This document shows positions 24,102 through 31,416 of a DNA stretch of 36,582 nucleotides, piece by piece. The notes under the pieces were generated by a model. That model was given only the letters and a program-made list of their open reading frames with translations, did not search any database and was not told where the DNA came from. The DNA is taken from positions 1-36,582 of the forward strand of contig JADLBR010000432.1 of assembly GCA_020847615.1 (NCBI GenBank). The letters are read 5' to 3'. The translations under genes and the position numbers were made by a program. Within the stretch, counting starts at the first letter, position 1; every line of letters starts with the position of its first letter. The stretch comes from Verrucomicrobiia bacterium. Lineage in GTDB: Bacteria > Verrucomicrobiota > Verrucomicrobiia > JADLBR01.

Positions 24102-25472
24102 CTACACGCCCTCCGGCGTCGGATGCAGCCACGGCGACCGATAGGCGCGCGCCAGCAACCCGTTGGCCTCGTCGTCGCCGGCAACGCACCCCTTGGCCTC
24201 GTCCCAGGCCAGACTTCGCCCCAGCTGCAGGGAGATGTTGGCGAGCACGCACGCCGCCGTCGACGCGGAACCCTCGGCGATGTCCGCGCACGGCCGTCCT
24301 CGGCTGGCGCCGCACTCCAGCAGGTTCTTCATGTGCAGCCGGATCGCCGGGGCGACGTGGTACTCGATCCCCTTCTCCGTCTTGTCCTCCGGGAACTTGT
24401 CGCTGTCCACGGGGTACTTTGCGGCCGGGTCGTCCCACTCGCGGTGGATCGCCTTCCCCTCGCCTATCGGCGTGAAGTCGAAACTCTTCACGCTGGCCTT
24501 GAGCGTCCCCTTCTCCCCGTAGAAGGTCGCGCCCCACGTGTACTTCGGGTCGGGCGCCTCTCCCCAGTGGCGGTGATGCCAGGTCATCTGCAGGTCCCCG
24601 TAATCGAACGTGGCGGTCTGCACGTCGGGGATGTTCGGCTTGCCCTCCCTGTGGAAATAGTTGCCGCCCGTCGAACTGATCCGCCTGGGCGACCCCAGGT
24701 CCATCATCCATCGCGCCATGTCGATCATGTGGATCCCCATGTCGCCGATCGTGCCGTTGCCGTACTCCATGTAACTCCGCCAGCCGCGGGGATGGATATT
24801 CTTGTTGAATGGGCGCATCGGCGCCGGCCCGGTCCACATCTCGTAGTCCAGCGACTCCGGCGGTTGCTCGTCGGGCGGGTTGCTGATGCCGCGGCGCCCA
24901 TAGCAGTAGGTCTCCACCAGCCCGATCCGGCCCAGCCTCCCCTCCTTGATCAGCTCGCGCGCCTCGATCAGGTGTGGCGTGCTGCGACGCTGCGTGCCGA
25001 CCTGCACCACGCGCCCGTGCTTGCGCGCCGCCGCCACCATCGCCCGGCACTCGACCACGTCCACGCCGATCGGCTTCTGCACGTACACGTCGGCGCCCGC
25101 CTGCACCGCGGCGATCATCGGCAGCGCGTGCCAATGGTCCGGCGTGGCGATGAGCACGATATCCAGATCCCGCTCCTTGAGCATCTCGCGGTAGTCGCCG
25201 TAGGTGCGCGGCCTCCTTTTCGAGAGCTGGCGCCCCGCCACGATCTCGGCCGCCTCGGCCAGCAACTGCCTGTCCACGTCGCACAGGGAGACCACCTCGA
25301 CCGGCGCCACCTGCATCAGCCGCAGCAGGTCCACCTTCCCGTACCATCCGGTCCCGATCAGCCCGACCCGCTTCTTCTGGTCGGCCATCTCCGCGGCAAA
25401 GGCCCGGCCCCCCGACAGCGCCCAGCCGGCCAATGCCCCCGCTCCCAGCCTCATGAATTCCCGACGGTTCAT
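24102..25472 (-). CDS. Gfo/Idh/MocA oxidoreductase, third copy
   Basis: 456 residues. The Tat signal NRREFMRLGAGALAGWAL is followed by the Rossmann motif RVGLIGTGWYGKVDLLRL, CDVD, ATPDHWHA, then VYVQKPIG, where the usual Glu of EKP is Gln while the catalytic Lys is kept. The second domain has GTIGDMGIHMIDMARWMMD, and the YRSPWLHP ending matches the subgroup. It should be an exported sugar oxidoreductase. The start is fixed by AAGGAGA six bases before the ATG; the frame is open another 18 codons. It lies between the nucleoside hydrolase-nitrilase fusion and the sugar transporter, same strand. The EKP to QKP change may tune substrate or redox properties. Confidence 0.9.
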   Translation of the reverse strand: MNRREFMRLGAGALAGWALSGGRAFAAEMADQKKRVGLIGTGWYGKVDLLRLMQVAPVEVVSLCDVDRQLLAEAAEIVAGRQLSKRRPRTYGDYREMLKERDLDIVLIATPDHWHALPMIAAVQAGADVYVQKPIGVDVVECRAMVAAARKHGRVVQVGTQRRSTPHLIEARELIKEGRLGRIGLVETYCYGRRGISNPPDEQPPESLDYEMWTGPAPMRPFNKNIHPRGWRSYMEYGNGTIGDMGIHMIDMARWMMDLGSPRRISSTGGNYFHREGKPNIPDVQTATFDYGDLQMTWHHRHWGEAPDPKYTWGATFYGEKGTLKASVKSFDFTPIGEGKAIHREWDDPAAKYPVDSDKFPEDKTEKGIEYHVAPAIRLHMKNLLECGASRGRPCADIAEGSASTAACVLANISLQLGRSLAWDEAKGCVAGDDEANGLLARAYRSPWLHPTPEGV

Positions 25473-25478
25473 GCGCAG

Positions 25479-25485
25479 TCTCCTT
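25479..25485 (-). promoter_or_regulatory. Ribosome binding site deciding the start of Gfo/Idh copy 3
   Basis: AAGGAGA on minus, six bases before the ATG at 25472, directly followed by a Tat signal. This rules out the longer start at 25526. Confidence 0.7.
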
Positions 25486-25567
25486 CTTGTGTTCGCTCCC
25501 GCGCAGTCTCTATCACCTCCAGACAAACGTCCATGCGATTCGGCGACCGCGGATCAGCCGCGCGCGA

Positions 25568-27919
25568 TCACCTCGAGCCGCCGTGATTGGCCGTGTCGGT
25601 GAAGGGCCCGTAGAGGTGCGGGCGCCGCTGGAACCAGTTCACGTCGCGGAAACAGCCGCCCTGCCAGATGCGGTGCCCCTCGCCGAGGCCCACGTCTGCC
25701 GCGATGTACGGGCGGTCGCCGTCGTTCCAAGCCAAGATCTCGCCCTTGCGGTCGATGATGCAGCTGCCCAGGGCGTTGTTGCGCGCGACGACCATGCAGA
25801 GCTGGTTGTCGATCGCGTGCGTCCGCATGATCGCGCGCCAGCGGTCCTCGTTGAATATTGGCTGACCGAAACTCCAGCGGTCGGCGCGATGGTCGCCCAT
25901 GATCGGGAGCAGCAGAAGTTCCGCGCCGTTGAGGCCGACCATGCGCGAGGACTCGGCCGCGGAACTGTCCATGCAGATGTTGAAACCGATTCGGCCGATA
26001 TCGGTGTCGAAGACCGGGAAGCCGTCGCCCGGAAGGACACCCGAGGTATCCTCGCCATCCGCCGCGAGATGGACTTTCCGATATCGGCCCTCGATGGATC
26101 CGTTGGGCCCGATCAAGATAACGCTGTTGTGCACGGCGTCGCCATCGCGCTCGTGCATCCCGAGGGCGATCCGCGTGCGATGCCTGCGGGCGATCGCCGC
26201 GAACGCCTCCGTCTCCGGCCCCGGGGCCGGCACCGCGAGATCGATGGCCTCGCCGGGCACGCCCCACTGGAGCGCGATCTCCGGCAAAACGATCAGCCGG
26301 GGCCGCTCATTCTGGCACGCGTCCTCGCAGAGCGCCCCGTAGAAATCGACGTTGTCCTGGACTGTCTTGAACTGCCTCCCCCGGCGCTCCGTGTGGTGTC
26401 CCGTGACGACGCAGACGCGCACGGGCGGCGATTTCACGAGAGGCTCCTTCGCGAGGGCCACGCGGGGCGCGTGCCACAGGGTCTTTCCCGTTGCGGTCCA
26501 GCGCAGGGTCGCGCGGACGGTGAGGTTGGTCGCGCGCTCGGGGGCCACGGCCCGACGCGAGAATCCGACCCGGTCGTCCACGCAAGGCCCCGGCAGCAGG
26601 TACTCCCAGATCGCACCCGCGCGGTCCTGGTCTGGGGCGGGCGCGCCCCAGATGGCGACGCACGTCAGGGCGTCCCGCGGCACGGCGATCTCGCGATACG
26701 ACGCCTCGATGGCGATCTCGTAGGTCTTTCCAGGCTCGATGCCGTCGAATCGCCATTGCCAGCCGCCGCTGCACGTCCGCGTCCCATTGGCATCCGCGGC
26801 GAACGCGTCGCCGCGCCTCTCGGTGACCGGCGCCGCCTTGGGGTGAGGCGACCAGGGGTGGGCGGCCCTCGGCCCGATCGCGGACGCCCCGGCGGCGGGC
26901 CGCCCGCATTTTGGCGGCTGGACCATGAGCCCGTCGATGCGCGCGCCGACCTCATCGCGGGCCGCGTCCCGGAGAAGCAACAGCACGTGGTTGCCGCTAT
27001 CGGGCTGGTCCCGCCACTCGTTCGTGCCGTTGGGGAAGATATGGTTGTGACCAATCGTGCACGTCCGCCAGAAAGGGGCATCGGGCCGGGCCGCGTACAG
27101 CACGGCGACCTCGTCCCAGCTCGGGCGCGCGGGCGCATCGCCGAGGTACAGCTCGTAGGCCCGGCGCACGGGGTTGTCGGGGGGCGTCTCCTTCAGGCGC
27201 GAGCCGGTGAGGATGTCCTCGCCGAGCCCGGTGAAGACCAGTTCGGTGGGCCAATCGCGGGCGACCTCAACGGTCGAAGTTGGGTCCGTCTTGAAGTTGC
27301 CGTAGACCTTCGGGTCGAGATGGCTCGGGTAGCGCCCACCCATGCACACCCATCGCGCCACCTTGCGCCGCACCAGCTCTGGGCCCGCGAGGTCGCTGAA
27401 CTCGTCAGCCGGGCTGCGCAGCAGATTCCGGAGGTTGGTCAGGTCGCCGACGCTGACGATGACCACGGCGCCGTCGTCCTGCGACGCAAGCGCTCGCCGG
27501 TAAATCCGGACGGCGTCCGGCGCCCCGGCATTCGACTTCAGCCGGGTGACGCAGGATTCGGCGATCTGGCGGGCGTATCGCGAGCCGGCATGGCTGTCGA
27601 CCGCATCGCGCTTCGGGGATCCGATGGGCAGATCCGGCCGCCCGTAATAGCGGTTGATCGCCTCAACGCACGGCACGTTCCACTGGTAGAGTGAGCTCAC
27701 CACCGTGGCGAGGATCTCGACCTCGCCGCGATCCGCCAGCGCGTGCAGCACGGCCAGCGCCCCCGCGTCATCGCAATCGCTGTCCATGTCGGTGTCAAAG
27801 ATGATCCTCACCGGCCCACCGCTCGCGGCCGGCGCTTGACCCGGCCGGGCGGCCGCCACCGGCATCCCCAAGAACGCGAGGGCCGCGGCCTGCAGCCGAC
27901 AGATCTGGCGCATCCCCAT
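25568..27919 (-). CDS. Exported nucleoside hydrolase-nitrilase fusion
   Basis: 783 residues from ATG 27919. A signal peptide (MGMRQICRLQAAALAFLGMPVAAA) precedes an inosine-uridine nucleoside hydrolase-like domain (about 36-335) with the Asp cluster DTDMDSDCDD at 42-51. A beta-rich linker domain follows (about 350-490). A carbon-nitrogen hydrolase domain comes next (about 498-750) with a complete triad: Glu547 (VLPEIAL), Lys615 (YRKVHL) and Cys649 (FNICMDSS). Predicted roles are N-glycosidic bond cleavage and amide or nitrile hydrolysis, both outside the cytoplasm. I know of no characterised protein with this combination. Starts at 27934 (GTG) and 27913 are also possible; none has a good Shine-Dalgarno. 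It follows the SDR gene and precedes a Gfo/Idh gene on the same strand. Confidence 0.88.
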   Translation of the reverse strand: MGMRQICRLQAAALAFLGMPVAAARPGQAPAASGGPVRIIFDTDMDSDCDDAGALAVLHALADRGEVEILATVVSSLYQWNVPCVEAINRYYGRPDLPIGSPKRDAVDSHAGSRYARQIAESCVTRLKSNAGAPDAVRIYRRALASQDDGAVVIVSVGDLTNLRNLLRSPADEFSDLAGPELVRRKVARWVCMGGRYPSHLDPKVYGNFKTDPTSTVEVARDWPTELVFTGLGEDILTGSRLKETPPDNPVRRAYELYLGDAPARPSWDEVAVLYAARPDAPFWRTCTIGHNHIFPNGTNEWRDQPDSGNHVLLLLRDAARDEVGARIDGLMVQPPKCGRPAAGASAIGPRAAHPWSPHPKAAPVTERRGDAFAADANGTRTCSGGWQWRFDGIEPGKTYEIAIEASYREIAVPRDALTCVAIWGAPAPDQDRAGAIWEYLLPGPCVDDRVGFSRRAVAPERATNLTVRATLRWTATGKTLWHAPRVALAKEPLVKSPPVRVCVVTGHHTERRGRQFKTVQDNVDFYGALCEDACQNERPRLIVLPEIALQWGVPGEAIDLAVPAPGPETEAFAAIARRHRTRIALGMHERDGDAVHNSVILIGPNGSIEGRYRKVHLAADGEDTSGVLPGDGFPVFDTDIGRIGFNICMDSSAAESSRMVGLNGAELLLLPIMGDHRADRWSFGQPIFNEDRWRAIMRTHAIDNQLCMVVARNNALGSCIIDRKGEILAWNDGDRPYIAADVGLGEGHRIWQGGCFRDVNWFQRRPHLYGPFTDTANHGGSR

Positions 27920-27935
27920 GAAATGAATCTGCACC

Positions 27936-27968
27936 CCCGCGTGGCGCGGGTCACGCGCAAAGCCGCGC
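27936..27968. repeat. GC-rich palindrome after the SDR gene
   Basis: CGCGTG (27938-27943) pairs with CACGCG (27952-27957) around an eight-base loop. The blocks CCCGCGTG, TCACGCGC and GCCGCGC recur at 24038-24061. It starts nine bases beyond the SDR stop on minus, so it may shape the SDR transcript 3' end. Confidence 0.45.
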
Positions 27969-27976
27969 CCCTCGGC

Positions 27977-28750
27977 TCAGAACATCCGAATGGTCACCCC
28001 TCCATCGACGACGAGGATGCTTCCGGTGATGTAGCCCCCCGCCTCCGAGGCGAGGAGCAGTGCCGCGGGAGCCAGTTCGTGCGGCTGGCCCCAGCGCCCG
28101 AGCGCGGTGCGGTCGGCGAAGCGCTTTTGCTGGTCGGCGCTCAGGATCGACATCGGCATCTCCGTGGCGAACGGGCCCGGGCAGATGCAGTTGACCGTGA
28201 TGCCGTGCGCGCCGAGATGGAGGCAATTCGCCTTGACCAGCCCATGCAGCGCGGCCTTGGTCGCGCTGTAGGCGGGCCGCTCAGGCGTGCTCACGAAGGC
28301 CATGATCGATGAGGTATATATGATCCTGCCCCATTTGCGCGCCACCATGCCCGGCGCCAGCGCGCGCGTGAGCACCATGGAGCTGGTCACGTTCAACTCC
28401 ACCAGCGAATCCCAATCCTCGTCCCGGATTGATTCTGCGGTCTGCGGGACGTTCCACCCCGCGTTGCTGAAAAGGATGTCGATCTTGCCCATGCGGGCCA
28501 CGGCCTCCTTCGCAAGCCGCTCGGTCTCCGCGCGCTTGCCGACGTCCGCCACGAGGCCCTCGACGCGCGCGCCGGTCTCGGCGGAGAGCTGCCTCGCGGC
28601 CTCCCCGACACCCGCCGGCGTCCGGCTGCAGATCGCCACCTCCGCGCCGGCCCGCGCCAAAATCTTCGCCATCTCCCGCCCCAGCCCCCGGCTCCCACCC
28701 GTCACCAGCGCCGTCCGGCCCTTCAAACAAAAGGGTGTGTTCTCGTACAT
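27977..28750 (-). CDS. Short-chain dehydrogenase/reductase (SDR)
   Basis: 257 residues from ATG 28750, the usual classical-SDR size. TGGSRGLG at 17-24 binds NAD(P); SNAG has Asn96; the catalytic residues are Ser148 (IIYTSS), Tyr161 and Lys165 (YSATK). NCICPGPFATEM and the GSILVVDGG ending are typical. It is cytoplasmic, with no signal. It resembles gluconate 5-dehydrogenase and 3-oxoacyl reductase types; here a sugar or sugar-acid oxidoreductase is more likely, given the YjhG-type dehydratase and Gfo/Idh genes. The frame is open to 28861, but that extension reads through a hairpin pair (28811-28881) and lacks SDR features. The Shine-Dalgarno at 28750 is weak. Confidence 0.9.
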   Translation of the reverse strand: MYENTPFCLKGRTALVTGGSRGLGREMAKILARAGAEVAICSRTPAGVGEAARQLSAETGARVEGLVADVGKRAETERLAKEAVARMGKIDILFSNAGWNVPQTAESIRDEDWDSLVELNVTSSMVLTRALAPGMVARKWGRIIYTSSIMAFVSTPERPAYSATKAALHGLVKANCLHLGAHGITVNCICPGPFATEMPMSILSADQQKRFADRTALGRWGQPHELAPAALLLASEAGGYITGSILVVDGGVTIRMF

Positions 28751-28810
28751 GCGCAGAAGATCAGAGAACACCGGGACGACGGCAAGGATTTTTCGCCGAT
28801 GCCCCGGATC

Positions 28811-28881
28811 GTAGCCCATCTCGCGCAGAGATGGGCCCGCGCGCTCGGCCGACGCGTCCACGGTCTGGCGACCGTGGCTAC
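28811..28881. repeat. REP-like inverted pair with perfect stems, site F
   Basis: Plus unit: GTAG at 28811, stem GCCCATCTC (28814-28822), loop GCGCA, arm GAGATGGGC (28828-28836). Minus unit: CCACGGTC (28858-28865), loop TGGC, GACCGTGG (28870-28877), CTAC (28878-28881). Heads are GTAG and outward, as in site A, but the stem sequences differ from the main family and are perfectly paired. It lies between the second propeller gene and the SDR gene. Confidence 0.75.
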
Positions 28882-28882
28882 G

Positions 28883-28921
28883 AACTCTCGAGTCAGCGAT
28901 ACGGAAACTCTCGAGTCAGCG
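28883..28921. repeat. Short direct duplication across a stop codon
   Basis: AACTCTCGAGTCAGCG occurs at 28883-28898 and 28906-28921 (offset 23). The right copy contains the TGA (28916-28918) and last codon of the second propeller gene; the left copy lies in its 3' untranslated region. Confidence 0.8.
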
Positions 28922-30247
28922 CGCGCTCAAATCCGCGCGGACGATCTCCCGATCATTCCGCGCAAAAATGCTTCGGTCCGCGAAAGCGGGATGCGACCAG
29001 ACCACCATGCGGCGGCCCGCGTTGGTCGTCGGCTCGATCAGTCGCGCGCGGCCGAGTTCGGCATATCCGTCGGGCGACAGCCGCGCGAGGATGAGGTCGC
29101 CATGCTCGTTGCAGATGAAGAATCGGTCGCGGTGCCGCACGAGGAAGGCGTGGGACCATCGTTCCTCTCCCGTCGCCTCGAGCGTGGCCCAGACGCGTTC
29201 CCCCGTGTCCACCCTCAGGCAGCGGAGGTGCCCATAGCTGCACACGCCATAGATGTGATCGCCCGCGATCGCCGGGGTGCACATGAGCCCGTGCAATTTA
29301 TCCGTGCGATCCGGACGCTCGCTCTCGCTGGTGCCGCGCCACAGCGCCTCCGCCCCGGCGCCGTCGGCCCCGAGGCGCACCATGAGCGGCCCATTAAAGA
29401 ACGCCGTCACGAATAGCTGGCGCCTCTCCGCGTCGAAAATGGGCGTGGCCACCGAGTGCCCCATCTTGCACGGAAATGGCAGGCCCCATTGCACCGCGCC
29501 CGTATCCGGGTCCAGCCCGTGGAGCCCCACCGGATTCCACACGATCAGCTGCCGCTTGCCCGCGTCTTCGATCAGGATCGGCGACGCGTAGCCCGGATCA
29601 TCGCACTCCAGCGAGCGCCAGAGTTCCTCGCCGGTCCCCTTGTCCAGGGCCATCACGCCGCGGCCCTCGCTCCCGCCGACCAGCACGATCAGCCTCGGCC
29701 CGTCCACCAGCGGCGCCGAGGCCATCCCCCACGGATTCATCCGCGTCCCAAAATCCGCGACATAGTTCTTTCTCCAGACCACCTTGCCAGACGCTGCATC
29801 CAAACACAAGAGATCCCCCATCGCGCCCAGCGCGAACACCAGGCCGCCATCGACGGTGGGCGTCGCCCTCGGTCCCACGGGATAACTGATGCGGTAGCGG
29901 CACGGATACCGATGCTCCCAGAGCACCTTTCCCGTCGCCGCATCGAGGCACAGGATCCGCTCGCCGCCATCGACGGGATCGGTCAGGTTCCACCGGTTCT
30001 CGGGCTCGGGCGAACCGCCCGGCCTGACGCGGTCGCAGACATAGACGCGCCCCCCCGCGACCGCCGGGCCGGCGAAACCGCCGCCGATCGGCGCCCGCCA
30101 CTTGACGGGCAACGCCGCGGGCAACCCTTCCACGATGCCCTCCTCGCGCCACACGCCGTCCCGGGCCGGCCCGCGCCACTGCGGCCAGTCGTCGGCCAGC
30201 GCGAGCCACGGCGCGCCGGCCAAGATTAGAATCAATGCCTCACGCAC
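28916..30247 (-). CDS. Exported PQQ-type beta-propeller protein, second copy
   Basis: 443 residues. Short signal peptide (MREALILILAGAPWLALA), then DDWPQWRGPARDGVW, the same opening as the first propeller protein. Blades are marked by CLDAATGKVLWEH, CLDAASGKVVWRK, ALDKGTGEELWRS and GLDPDTGAVQWGL. This is the PQQ-like/BamB-like repeat family; ligand and role are unknown. The start is GTG at 30247, which overlaps the stop of the upstream gene by eight bases, so translation is very probably coupled to the barrel-like protein. The stop lies inside a short duplicated sequence followed by REP-like hairpins. Confidence 0.87.
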   Translation of the reverse strand: MREALILILAGAPWLALADDWPQWRGPARDGVWREEGIVEGLPAALPVKWRAPIGGGFAGPAVAGGRVYVCDRVRPGGSPEPENRWNLTDPVDGGERILCLDAATGKVLWEHRYPCRYRISYPVGPRATPTVDGGLVFALGAMGDLLCLDAASGKVVWRKNYVADFGTRMNPWGMASAPLVDGPRLIVLVGGSEGRGVMALDKGTGEELWRSLECDDPGYASPILIEDAGKRQLIVWNPVGLHGLDPDTGAVQWGLPFPCKMGHSVATPIFDAERRQLFVTAFFNGPLMVRLGADGAGAEALWRGTSESERPDRTDKLHGLMCTPAIAGDHIYGVCSYGHLRCLRVDTGERVWATLEATGEERWSHAFLVRHRDRFFICNEHGDLILARLSPDGYAELGRARLIEPTTNAGRRMVVWSHPAFADRSIFARNDREIVRADLSAR

Positions 30248-31223
30248 ACCAGGGGCGCTGCCGCGACATGGATGCCGCGATGTATTGGTTGGCGAGCTGG
30301 CAGTTCTCGGCGATCTGGAAGTCCATCATCCCGACCGCGATGAAATCCGCGCCATGCTGGAAGGCGTGCTGGAATCCCACGCGGGGGTGGATCGCGCCGG
30401 CGGCGAGGACCTTGAAGGCGATCCAAGGCTTCTTCACCGACGACATGAACTCCGCGGTCTCCTCGGGATTGATGCACCACATGTTGTCGTACCAGCCCTC
30501 GCCGCCATCGAGCCAGATGAACTCCTTGCGCAGCGCCTTGGGCGTCGCCGAGGGATAATCGTCCCGGTGGAAGGTCTTGACGTAGAAGTCGCAGGGTATG
30601 CCGTGCTTCTCGCAGGCCTGGGCGACCAGCAGGGAGTGGCCGCCCACGCCGATGGGCAGCCCCGTGACCTTGGCCAACTCGACCGCGCGCGCGAGCCGGT
30701 CGATCTCGCCGGCCTTGAGCAGTTTGTCCGCGGCCACGCCCCAGACGTACAGCGCCACCGCGCCCGTGTCGGCCTGCTGTGCGATGTGGTCGTTCAACTC
30801 CGTCTCGCTCTGTTTCACATCGACCTTGATGTGCGGGATGAACTGCATCTTGCCGCCGAACTCGCGGTTGTAGCGCTGCACGAACTGGCCACCCGTCTCG
30901 AATACGGTGTTGATGCCGTGGGCCTCCGCGACCTTCAGCGTCTCGAGGATCTTCGCCTCGGTCGCGTACGCCTTGAACAGGGCGTTCACGTACTTCAGGT
31001 CGCGGGAGTGCATGAATCCCGAGATCAGGTTGCCGCCCAGCAGCACGCGGCTGATCTTCGCGCCGCAGAGATCGCCGCAGGGCAGGCCGCCCGCGGGGGC
31101 GGCGGCCGCACCCGGCTTGACCTCGGCCATCGCCGCACCGGCGGTGGCGGCCAGCGTCCCGATGCCAGCCTGCAGCAGCGAACGACGCGTCAGGGAACCG
31201 GGGCACGGGCTCGGTCTTTTCAT
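30240..31223 (-). CDS. Tat-exported barrel-like protein of unassigned function
   Basis: 327 residues from ATG 31223. Tat motif TRRSLLQAGIGTLAATAGAAMA (about 12-33), then a domain beginning ISRVLLGGNLISGFMHSRD. Later stretches are AEAHGINTVFETG, FIPHIKVDVK, ALYVWGV, GLPIGVGGHSL, PCDFYVKTFHRDDYPS, FKVLAAGAIHPRVG and GADFIAVGMMDFQI. The run of alternating strands and helices suggests a TIM barrel, remotely like aldo-keto reductases or aldolases, but I see no decisive catalytic motif. Its gene overlaps the second propeller gene by eight bases, so the two are probably made together in the periplasm. A longer frame to 31343 reads through a REP unit and is rejected. Confidence 0.75.
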   Translation of the reverse strand: MKRPSPCPGSLTRRSLLQAGIGTLAATAGAAMAEVKPGAAAAPAGGLPCGDLCGAKISRVLLGGNLISGFMHSRDLKYVNALFKAYATEAKILETLKVAEAHGINTVFETGGQFVQRYNREFGGKMQFIPHIKVDVKQSETELNDHIAQQADTGAVALYVWGVAADKLLKAGEIDRLARAVELAKVTGLPIGVGGHSLLVAQACEKHGIPCDFYVKTFHRDDYPSATPKALRKEFIWLDGGEGWYDNMWCINPEETAEFMSSVKKPWIAFKVLAAGAIHPRVGFQHAFQHGADFIAVGMMDFQIAENCQLANQYIAASMSRQRPWCA

Positions 31224-31416
31224 GGCGGCCAGCGTAACGGCCCGGCATCCGCGCTGGCAAGCCCGGGCGAACCGGGGCCCGCAGCCGATCCCGCCCGTGT
31301 GGCGGGATTGGCACCAAAGCCTCACGGCTTCGGCTACACTCACCCGTAGCCGAACGCGTCAGCGTTTGGCCCGAGGAATGTGATGACAAGGGCGCCGCGC
31401 GCGCCATCGTTCCTGC
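31224..31416. promoter_or_regulatory. Divergent intergenic region with REP-like units
   Basis: 193 bases between the minus-strand barrel-like gene and the plus-strand MFS gene. It must hold at least one promoter, but I see no convincing -35/-10 pair. The REP-like pair at 31314-31370 lies in its centre. Confidence 0.4.
31314..31370. repeat. REP-like divergent pair, site D
   Basis: Minus unit: CCAAAGCC (31314-31321), loop TCAC, GGCTTCGG (31326-31333), CTAC (31334-31337). Plus unit: GTAG at 31346, stem GCCGAACGC (31349-31357), loop GTCA, arm GCGTTTGGC (31362-31370). The same two stem types as site A occur, but with GTAG heads facing inward. Confidence 0.85.

Noticed and set aside
24000-27694. 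Two long plus-strand frames (528 and 735 residues)
   Set aside because: They mirror the Gfo/Idh and nucleoside hydrolase-nitrilase genes and contain no recognisable domain.
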